A DNA stretch of 64,000 bases, taken from Pochonia chlamydosporia 170. Its lineage: Eukaryota > Ascomycota > Sordariomycetes > Hypocreales > Clavicipitaceae. The position numbers and the translations under genes were made by a program. Position 1 is the first letter of the stretch, and every line of letters begins with the position of its first letter. Of this stretch, positions 18,581 through 27,714 are shown one piece after another. The notes beneath the pieces are model-generated. The model saw only the letters and a list, made by a program, of their open reading frames with translations, was not told the DNA's origin and searched no databases. The stretch lies in the NCBI RefSeq assembly GCF_001653235.2, contig NC_035792.1, positions 3,658,001 through 3,722,000 on the forward strand, written 5' to 3'.

Positions 18581-21097
18581 ATGGCGAGTGACAGTGAACA
18601 GCAGCAATGGTTCCTTCGTACCTCATACCCCGTCGACTTTCCTTCTCATGATGCTCTGACCAAGTCTCGTGCTGAATTTGAGGCCTTTTTGACGCAAGAA
18701 CTCAAAAGCCGTCATGGGGACACGGAGATGGCTGGGGCAGGTCCCGGCGGTAATATTGAAAGCGATGTTGACAAGTCAGACACCTTCACACTGGTTAGCG
18801 ACCCTACCATAAGCGAATTGAGAAAGAATGTGGAGGGGATCGATATGGCAAGTACAGAAGATGGCTCTCAGGCAGACACCGAAGTCGAACATGGGGAGTC
18901 GACGAATATGCCAAATATGGAGAATAAGATGTTCACGGAAAACAAGGACGTCACCTACCGCACAACGACGGAGTCGCTGGTCGACCTGTTCTCTGAGTTG
19001 GAAGACACCATTACAGGACCACGCCTTCGCGATGCTCTGGAAGCAGCCTGGAAGGACGATCCGCTCATCACCCTCAAGATCATTTTCAACGCCAGATCAA
19101 TTCACCTAGGCAAGAGTTCACGCTCGACCTTTTATAGGGCCGCGGGCTGGCTTGCCCAGAACCACCCCTTGACACTGATAGCCAACCTGGAATGGCTCTG
19201 TCGTCCAGTCATCGAAAAGAAAGCCAGGAAGGATGGCGACGGCGATCTGGTCATCGTTGATGCTGAAAAGCCAACTGACGACCGTACCGCCTTTGACGTG
19301 AATAATGGCGTATCTCATGGCTACTGGAAAGATCTGCTCAACATGCTAGCCCTAGCAGCTAACAACAAGCTCGACGTCCTCTCCAACCCGCACGACGTTC
19401 TGAACGTTGAGGACAAAATCGTGCGAACCGCCATGATTACCCGCAGGCTCAGACGTCAAGAAGGACCAACGGGAAGAGTCGTGCCACAGGCCAGCCGTGG
19501 AAGTCGACTGCGAATCAAGAGGCGCTATACACCAAGAGTCGCGGACAGAGTGTATCCCACTGGGCAAAGTGACACTAAGGAAAAAGCCAAGCAAACAAAA
19601 CACAAAATCAGGGATGACCGCCACCAAGCAGCAGTGGACACATTCAAGAATAACTCCGTATACCGTGCTCTGCACTTGACAGTTGCGCGACTATTCGCTG
19701 AACAACTACAGGCGGATCTAGCAGCGTTCGGGAACTCAGATGCAAAGATGCGAAACAGTGTATCTCTCTGCGGAAAATGGGCTCCTTCACATGCTGGGTT
19801 CCACGACAAGCACACATTCGTCACGAGTTCTATTGCGGAAATCTTGTATCCGCAGCGAGATTTTGCTGATAAGGAGGTTCGCTCTGCTGATAGAGACACG
19901 TACTTGCGGCATGCGCGGGAACGGTACCGCAAGGACATGTCTGCTCTGCGGAAGCACCTCACAGTTGTGGAAAGAGATATTACGGCCGGCACATTTGAGA
20001 ATATTAAATACGAGCGTGTCCCCTCGCTAGCAATGAACAACTACACGGGCTTGTTTGCAAAGAAGGACATGGGACGCTTTGAGAAGTACCTCACACTGGT
20101 TGCGGAAGGCAAGGCGAACATATCGGGAGCGACCTTGCTGCCATCGACGCTGATACTCAAAGCCGAACAAGCCAGTCGCTATGTCAGAGGGAACGATGAT
20201 AAAATCACCGAAGACTGGATCAAATCACACTCTGCCACGGAACTCATGCAAAGAAAAATCGCCCAAGTAGAAGCAAAAGTCATAGACGGACAATGGAACA
20301 CCCTGGTAAAGCGTCTCAAGGACTCAGGAACACTATCATCCAGCATCGCCGTCTGCGACGTATCAGGCAGCATGTCCAGCCCAACCTTCAAAGACAAGAC
20401 CACGCCGATGCACAGCGCCATCGGACTGTCGCTTCTCATCGCCGAAATAGCAGCACCACCATTCGGCGCCTCGTTCATCACATTCTCCGCGCAGCCGAGC
20501 ATAGAGAAGGTCGACCTGTCCTCGACGCTCACCCAAAAGTACATCGCCATGTCCGACTCCTCATGGGGCATGAACACAAACTTTGTAGCCGTGTTTGAGG
20601 ACATTCTCCTGCCTCTGGCGCGGGAACATAGCCTCAAACCAGAGGACATGGTGAAGCGAGTCTTTGTGTTTAGTGACATGCAGTTTGACACTGCGCAGTC
20701 AGGGTACTACGGCAGTGAGATTCCCTCTTGGAGCAGCTCGTTCGAGAGAGTCTCGGCGTTGTTTAAAGAAGAGGGCTATGAGATGCCAGAGCTGGTGTTT
20801 TGGAATCTCGCTGGCGGGGGGAGAGGCGAGTCTAGTGGTCCGAAGGCGGTGACGGCTTCGGATGAGGGTACGTGTTTGGTGAGCGGGTATTCACAGGGTA
20901 TGTTGAAGGTGTTTTTGGAGAATGGCTCGTTTGGGGATGAGGAGGGTGAGGGTGATGAGGTGCTTGTGACGAAGGAGGAGGATGGGGAGACGATTACAGC
21001 TGAACCGGTGAAGAAGAAGGCGAGGATAGATCCTATGGCTGTGGTGAGAAAGGCAGTGGGACATAAAGCCTACGATATGCTCAGAGTGTTGGATTGA
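18581..21097 (+). CDS. DUF2828 protein with von Willebrand A domain (838 aa)
   Basis: A single-exon gene of a family widespread in filamentous fungi and plants and of unknown function. The N-terminal third is acidic and low-complexity. The DUF2828 core begins at the TTESLVDLFSELEDT region with DPLITLKIIFNARSIHLG and the GYWKDLLNMLALA block, the helical-repeat style region shared with TROVE-like proteins. The C-terminal third is a vWA domain with a MIDAS: D593-V-S-G-S-M, a Thr in the GMNTNFVAVFEDIL loop, and Asp in VFVFSDMQFD, so metal binding is likely. It ends with a basic motif (VKKKAR) and a conserved-type HKAYDMLRVLD tail. The domain pairing resembles the Ro60/TROVE design, so an RNP-related role may be guessed but is not shown. 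The start at 18581 is chosen for the upstream TATA box; an in-frame ATG at 18407 would add 58 residues. Confidence 0.88.
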   Translation: MASDSEQQQWFLRTSYPVDFPSHDALTKSRAEFEAFLTQELKSRHGDTEMAGAGPGGNIESDVDKSDTFTLVSDPTISELRKNVEGIDMASTEDGSQADTEVEHGESTNMPNMENKMFTENKDVTYRTTTESLVDLFSELEDTITGPRLRDALEAAWKDDPLITLKIIFNARSIHLGKSSRSTFYRAAGWLAQNHPLTLIANLEWLCRPVIEKKARKDGDGDLVIVDAEKPTDDRTAFDVNNGVSHGYWKDLLNMLALAANNKLDVLSNPHDVLNVEDKIVRTAMITRRLRRQEGPTGRVVPQASRGSRLRIKRRYTPRVADRVYPTGQSDTKEKAKQTKHKIRDDRHQAAVDTFKNNSVYRALHLTVARLFAEQLQADLAAFGNSDAKMRNSVSLCGKWAPSHAGFHDKHTFVTSSIAEILYPQRDFADKEVRSADRDTYLRHARERYRKDMSALRKHLTVVERDITAGTFENIKYERVPSLAMNNYTGLFAKKDMGRFEKYLTLVAEGKANISGATLLPSTLILKAEQASRYVRGNDDKITEDWIKSHSATELMQRKIAQVEAKVIDGQWNTLVKRLKDSGTLSSSIAVCDVSGSMSSPTFKDKTTPMHSAIGLSLLIAEIAAPPFGASFITFSAQPSIEKVDLSSTLTQKYIAMSDSSWGMNTNFVAVFEDILLPLAREHSLKPEDMVKRVFVFSDMQFDTAQSGYYGSEIPSWSSSFERVSALFKEEGYEMPELVFWNLAGGGRGESSGPKAVTASDEGTCLVSGYSQGMLKVFLENGSFGDEEGEGDEVLVTKEEDGETITAEPVKKKARIDPMAVVRKAVGHKAYDMLRVLD

Positions 21098-22947
21098 TGG
21101 GTAGTATACCATTGAAGGACGAGACATGTAAAACATCGTGAAGTGGTTCAAATTATCATACAAAAAAGAACAGATACCCTATTCAACTCATCAGTTAGAT
21201 TCAATCCCATTCTCATCTTCCAACATGCCATGCACCATCGTGACCTGCAAACCTTTCCAAAGTCTCGACCACATTGGCGTTATGTCCAGTTCCTCAGTGT
21301 CTCATCCTCCGCCCTCGGGATCCAATGTCCCAATTTCCCTCTCCGAAACAACACTTGCAAAACACCACGTGGGAAAGCGTAGTGCTTACATTTGGACAGG
21401 ATGCTCTGGAATGCGCCGGTTTCGGAAGGATATATTGTCCGTGGTACAGCGTGCGTAGTGTGCGATTGAGATGTAACTAGGCCATTTTGATGATTGTGTA
21501 AGTTGGTATACAATTGGGAAATCGTGCATAAAACGGAGTACCTATGCTACCTAGGTAGGCTGATGAGTAATGAAGCACGGGGTTGTGTGATGCGGTGGTG
21601 GGGATATAGTTTAAGATGGTGTTCCCAGCCACCGTGAAGGATGTTGAGGCTCAGAAGTGGTGGAGCAGGTCTTTGGGAGATGAGCTATGGGTGTGTTTTT
21701 GTATTGGAGGGGCGTGGCGAAGGGTGTTGGCAGGATGTGATGTTTTGGAGAGATTCTACTAAGTTGTTTGACGGATGTTTCATTTAGTCCTACCATGGTG
21801 CAATGCGTGTGCATCATGTTGGCTGAATCAAGATGATGACACGTCCAAACCAAGAAATCAACTACAACCTAGAAAACAGGTTTCCGCAACTATGTAACTC
21901 ACCATTACATAAAAACTAAAAGCAAGGCAATTAGCAATCCAAGCGATGGTGTAAGGCGTTGAAACACCAGCTCCATCCTTCTCCACCCCCAGAGCTCCCC
22001 AACGCCAGGCCATCGCGTCATATCATGTAAGACAAGGCACATTCCGATCCGTCTCACTTACAAACTTGACTCTTCACCGACCCCTCTTACGCTTTCTGCG
22101 AAAAAGAAGATGACTCGAACAAGGCATACTTGTAACGTAACGGCAGGCAAGTAATCATGTCTTGGATGCCGCCCTCACAGGAGTTTGGGTGGAGAAAGGC
22201 TGAAGCTGAAGTGTTGCAGCTGCTCGACTGGTATGGAGATACATTGGTCAAGTTGTCATGTTAGGGCCTGGACCTGTTGGATCCAGGGGTCCGGGTTTCA
22301 TGGATGGACAGGCCGGTGTAAGTAAGGCGAATTTGTCTCTTGTCGGAACATTCGGGGGTTGTGAGACTCGCTATCGTGAGAGTTGCATGGTCAAGTAGGA
22401 GTTGTGGCGAAGAGCGATAGGTTTGAGGGGAGGTCGGATTTGTTAGCTGCAGGATTCATCTTCATCCGGCCCATCTACCGATCTAGTTGATGTTCAACTG
22501 TGGTTGGGCATCGGTGTTGGGGTTGGCGTTGTGTTTATCTGTCTGTGTGTCTGATGTGCATATACACGGGCCAATAAGTGCTCATGATGGAGGAGGATTT
22601 CGCCAAAGAGGGCAACAAGGCAATGGCGGGGTTCATGGTTGGTTGTACAGGTACGCACGGGCTTGGAGTGCGGTCTCATTGAAGTGAATGCCAGAGATGG
22701 TGAATTCAATGGGATGAAGGTAAATATATTGGTATCATTTTTCGTATGTCTTGCCAAAGCTATTGGCAGGTCTGATATGAGTAGAGATCCGACTCCCACC
22801 GCCGTAACGTCGTTTTAATACATGATGCTGTCATGTCAGCAAACTTGCCGAGATCGGGTGCACTCTCCATTCGATCTTCTCCCCCAAAACCGTCATTACG
22901 TATAAGTAGTTGTAGCAATTTCCTCATCATTATAGCATGGCGGCGGT
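21098..22947. other. Convergent intergenic region, no gene supported
   Basis: About 1.85 kb between DUF2828 (plus) and the sulfotransferase-like gene (minus). Open frames are all under about 110 codons, overlap each other on both strands and show no family. This is long for a 3'-3' interval, so an unrecognised non-coding transcript or gene remnant is possible. Confidence 0.4.
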
Positions 22948-23832
22948 TTACACTCGGCCTCCAAGACGAGTCTTCCACATCATGTATCCGCCATAACCCA
23001 GCAAGCCCAGTGTGACCGTCTTGCTGATCATCGTAAACAGATTGCTGGTTGCCTCCCTCATCTTCTTAGACTGCATCCCGGAGATGCGCGAGGTGAATGT
23101 GGCACGGTCATTGACGTGAGGGAACGGGGCCGTAACCATTTTACCCGTCTTTTCGTCCTTGACCGTCGGTACGGGGACATCGAGAAACTTGCAGAGAGGC
23201 TCGAAGCCATCCTTGACGGAGAACTCGAAGCGCCTGTCCACGGGAATGGCGTCGCGAACCTCCTGGTATGACTGCTTGAACCAAGCAATGGCCTTGTCCT
23301 TTTCCGTGCCATGGTCGTAGGGGAGGCCATATTTGCCCAGTGCCATGCCGAACCGAACCCAAGCGCGGTGCTGGGGGTCCAAAGCGGCGCAGTACAAGCT
23401 TCGAAGCATGTCTAGAACCGACAGCGGCTTCATAGTCTTGTATACGCTGCCGAGAACGCTCTCATACCACGCCTCAGGGTCGCGGTTGAGTACGATAACC
23501 TTGGCCTCTGGGTATGCCTCTGCGAGTTCGAGGGTGAACAAGGCGGCTGGCAGGTCGATGCAGGCTTGCGATTGACCTAGTAGCTTGTCCCAGTCCTCTC
23601 TTGTCCACTTCTCCCCTTTGTCGCCGAACTTGGCCTCCAATGCCTTAATCCACAATTCGGCATCGACATCGAGACTCTCGATTACCGAGACCATGTGATA
23701 GCAGTTGTGGAAGCCTAGTTGATGAAGGGCCGTTCGCATGCTCATCGATCCTGTTCGGTGCAGGCCATGGACAATGAATCGCATGGGGACCTCGCGGTCA
23801 CCAACGCCCTCCGCCTTAAGTCCACGTGGCAT
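22948..23832 (-). CDS. Sulfotransferase-fold P-loop protein with C-terminal membrane anchor
   Basis: A 294-aa single-exon protein of the fungal Sulfotransfer_4 group, sometimes mis-annotated as an NAD-dependent epimerase. The 5'-PAPS/P-loop equivalent is HGLHRTGSMSMRTALHQLG near residue 22; further family blocks are the SQACIDLPAALFTLELAEAYPEA region and KVIVLNRDPEAWYESV (the 3'-phosphate loop R-D-P). A single hydrophobic segment near the C-terminus (LFTMISKTVTLGLLGYGGYMMW) makes it a tail-anchored membrane protein. Substrate unknown: members may sulfate small molecules, but catalysis is unproven for this group and the canonical Lys of the P-loop is replaced by Arg. The ATG at 23832 is the first in frame; another at 23784 (MRFIVHG) would begin right at strand 1. 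No pathway partners are adjacent. Confidence 0.85.
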   Translation of the reverse strand: MPRGLKAEGVGDREVPMRFIVHGLHRTGSMSMRTALHQLGFHNCYHMVSVIESLDVDAELWIKALEAKFGDKGEKWTREDWDKLLGQSQACIDLPAALFTLELAEAYPEAKVIVLNRDPEAWYESVLGSVYKTMKPLSVLDMLRSLYCAALDPQHRAWVRFGMALGKYGLPYDHGTEKDKAIAWFKQSYQEVRDAIPVDRRFEFSVKDGFEPLCKFLDVPVPTVKDEKTGKMVTAPFPHVNDRATFTSRISGMQSKKMREATSNLFTMISKTVTLGLLGYGGYMMWKTRLGGRV

Positions 23833-26800
23833 CGTGTTTTGTTGTTGTAATAACAGATGTCTGGATTTCTGGTTGGTAACGGTGATGTCCCTAGTCTACC
23901 GTTCGTGGCTGATGGGCACAAAGTCCTTGCAGTGGCGACTTGGGAATGTGAGCCGAACAGACACAAGTTGGAACTGCTTGTAGATTGATAAGATGGGAGC
24001 TCGCAGTCTTCAGCTGAAAAGGATGGCGAGCTGCTATTTAACTATTCAAGCAGCTCCAGAGGCCACCAGGATCAAGCTTGCCTCGACTTGCCCAACCCCG
24101 GCCGTCGCACCCGAATTGTAGCTCGGAGATTGGGACAACTCGTAGCTAAAAGGCGGAGTGCATGAAGGCCATGGCCAACGAAGCAACAAGGAACTGCTCA
24201 AACAAGCCAGTCAGCGCTTGTCGTCTGATCAAGGCGCTGAGACGATGTGGATGCATTATCCGGGTCATCGGCGGGTCGGCGGTCAGCGACAGGCCGAGAT
24301 GGGCGAGATGGGCGATGTTGGACACTTGAGGTGGCACAAAGCTACAGACATGGCGCGATTCGGTAATTGGCACACAAGGAAGTCTGTGCTCTGCAGCATC
24401 TTGTGTCCAGCCAAGGCACTGCGATGCCCAGTTGGGAGCCTGCCGCAGAGTCGGGGTGTCGGTGGCCTGATGGACCCAAGTGGTGCGCCGCGGGCAATGA
24501 GGAGCCCCAAGGTCTGGTTACGGCAAGTGGGCGGCGGGATGGCACTTTGTTGGTTGGCTTGAGGCTGAACATGGAACCGTTGATGTCGTTGGAGGCGCTA
24601 GAGAAGCCCAGCTCGACCCAGATGGGGACATGGGCTGGACCATTGTGCGTTTTGGCTTTGACGCCTTCTATGGCACTGAATGGCGTATCCAGCGTACCAT
24701 GTTGACGTCTCTTGAAGCGTGTTAAGATATTGGTAAAACTGTTGCTGCTGTCAAAAATGAAGACACTTTTGTGGACAGTGATGACCAGGGCTGCATGCAA
24801 TGACACTGAGAAGTCTGCTCAATTTTCCTGTTGCATCCAACCTTTGTCCAACACAACTTGGGGTTACATTGGCGGAGCTTGGTAGTGTCCGATGTCCGAC
24901 CCGACTTTGGCATGCTTGAGCCCAAGTCGTCAGGTTTCATTGAAGTGATGGTCGTAAAGACACCATGAGTGATTGGTAATCAAAATGCAGAGAATGAGGA
25001 GAAAATACCAGACGTGATGGAGTAACCAGAAAGGTTTTCAAATGGTGCTCGAGCTTTCTAAGTTCAGCGGTGAACGAACCCTTTCTGCACGTGACAACCT
25101 TGGCCAAGACTCAGGAATCACAACCGTTGGCATTGGAACTCTTCCTGGAGTGCGGTTTGTGTCAACATGGAATAATTCTGCTTCTTTCCACCAGACTTCA
25201 TCCTTCTCAGAGACTAGCCTACAAGTCCGGGAATAATAAAGTGCATGGGGCGGATCGGTTGGAGTGTGGTGACCAGGGCCCCATGTCTCCTTAATCCGGA
25301 TGGGTCCTGACATGAATGAATTTGTGATCCAGAACTAAATTGCAGAGCTATCATGGGCTATTTTTCTTAAGCCGGGCCGGGGCGGTGCCCAGACCCCAAA
25401 CCCACGAGAACGACGACGGGATACTGGTTATGGACTGGCAATTCTGGGCCGCATGAACAAGCATCCACTGCTCCAGTATACGTACATAGATCTACTGCAA
25501 GAATCAGGATTGCTTGCTGAAGACAATGGGGCTATGACGGCGCTTATGTGTCGAGAAGGCGAGAGTATGAAGACTGCCAGCAGAGTCTCCCGTCCGCTGG
25601 TAATGTCTTGGGACACAGTGCACCTAGCTGGCTTGTTTACTTTGCATAATACAATCAATATGGGAGACGCAGAGACCACGAGATGGCTGACGAAAGGAGT
25701 CTGCTCCGTTGTGGGAACTGAAGAAGCTGATGCAATTGCTGACCAGACCACAATTTGATCGCCACATGCAACTGATCGCCATGATTATCGATGGCGTTAA
25801 GGGTCCAATCCGATGACGCATCAACGGTCAACAGTGAAGAATGGGAGCCATTGCAGTGTCGTGACGCGCCGAGTCTGACTTTAAACATGTTGTTGATGGA
25901 GGGGTTGATAGCGATGCGATTTGATGCATTGACGTCTGCATGCATACCTAGGTATGTAGTCATTCGAAGTTCCATGCATGTCAACTCTGGTGCAAAGCTG
26001 GGTACATGATAATGTGACTTGTCATTCTGGTTGCCCAGGCGTTAAATGGAGATGGACTTGCCGCTTGGAAAGGCAAATCACTCGTACCTTGCATGAGAGA
26101 ATCGAGAGCCGTTGCACAACAGCATCTGCACAAGGGAAAAACTGCCGAAACCACTTCCAGCCTCCACGTGGGTAGTGATAAGTTTGGCATCAAAATTGGC
26201 AGCCACGTGTGAAGGTTCAACCAGCCGACAAACATCTGCAACATATGCTTGTGCATGGTTGTTCAATATTACATGCTGCCATGTTGAGATGACATCGACA
26301 TTCAGCCTAACGGTTCAGTAGTTCCGACGTGACCCCAGTGCCTCCTTCGGATATTTTGATTGGTGACATTGCCATAAAATTAGACTCGAGTCAAATTGGC
26401 AGCTGAGGCTTCCTATGAGCTCAATGTTGCATCACCAGACGTTTGTTCCTTGCCGCACAATTCTACTGCATCACTCCTGCCTTGAACCGGAGATACTCCG
26501 CGTTGTCATTTGGTCTCTCGAGAAGTTTTCAATAGAAGCAGTCAGAAGGAGGCGCCCGTCATGACATCTGAACTTGCCTTGTGAAGCAAATTTTCTCTAC
26601 TCGGGGCATCCGTCTATGGACCATCGGTCTATGAAAAAAGTTTACAGCCGGTGTGGCAAAGCTGCAGATGTACCTGCAGACTCTGGGTCGGCCAATTGCG
26701 TGAGCACTGAGCACCAGGGCAACATTGAATCGACACCCGCCGGTACCGGTCCCCACTTTCGGGACCCGCACGCCGTAAAGTGGCTGGCTTTTTACTGACT

Positions 26801-27714
26801 GTCAACTGGCTTAGACTCTTGCAACTCGCATTCCCTCCAGTTTTGATAAGAGACTTCTCAACAAACGGATTACCAGCCAAGGAGAGACTCGATTGCTTTT
26901 CTGGAGCCTTTGAAAGCTTCTACCGCGATTATCCACGTCGGCCAGAAACAGGAGTTGCATTTAAGCGAGTTGACAGCGGCTTGAGAACATCAAGCAAGGC
27001 CAACAAAGGCTGTCAGTCGTCGTATAAATTGAATTGTCAATAATCAGCTTCTCCTCGTTTCTTCGCTCCAACTTTCTCTGCCATTCCAAGTTTCTAGCAT
27101 TATTCCTTATCAGGGCCCAAGTCTCCACCGTCTGGTCGACTACAGCGAGAGTAGCCACCGAAGCTCATGATATCAAGCTAACGACCCTCTTAAAATCGCT
27201 ATTCATAGCACGATTTCCACAAAACCTTTACGCCGTCTGGATCTTTTAGTGGATAAAGGAAGCAACAAGAAAAGCGCCGCCCAGCCTTACCACTCAGACC
27301 ACCGCATTGCGGCATGCCCTCTTCGCCTGGGATGGATCGCGCTCGCTGGCTAGCTTGGTGCTATATGCATCTCGAATTTTTCACCTTTCCCTTAAGACCA
27401 GACCGACTCTCTACGCAGATAACCGTCTTTGCCACTACTACATTGAAGTTCATTCAAATCTGTGGGGCATCAGGCTAAAGGCCTGAGCAGCCCGTTAGTT
27501 CCTTGTCGTAGCTGTTGCCTCTCTCCCTGTGCCAAGGGGGCCCAAACAAGGTTTCCAACACAAGAGTACACATTTCGTGATCCGACTTCTCTCTTCTCTC
27601 CTCTTCTCTCGTCCTTCATCAACTGCAGCTTCCCGTTTCTCATGATATTTCTTTCGAGCTAAACCTGAGACCTGTCTCAGGACTTACCACATCGAGGATT
27701 CTTCGTTCCCGACC
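23833..27714. other. Large gene-poor interval and PRM10 promoter region
   Basis: The longest gap in the window (3.9 kb), between two divergent genes. Open frames of 60-155 codons occur on both strands (for example about 24342-24806 minus and 25453-25758 plus) but none has a recognisable family, and several overlap their antisense partners. The last ~700 bp before PRM10 are pyrimidine-rich with a TATA-like TATAAA at 27023-27028, which suggests an unusually long 5' UTR. No transposon ends or long repeats were found by eye. Confidence 0.4.

Noticed and set aside
25428..25758. About 100-codon frames open on both strands
   Set aside because: Mutually overlapping antisense frames with no family, splice or promoter support.
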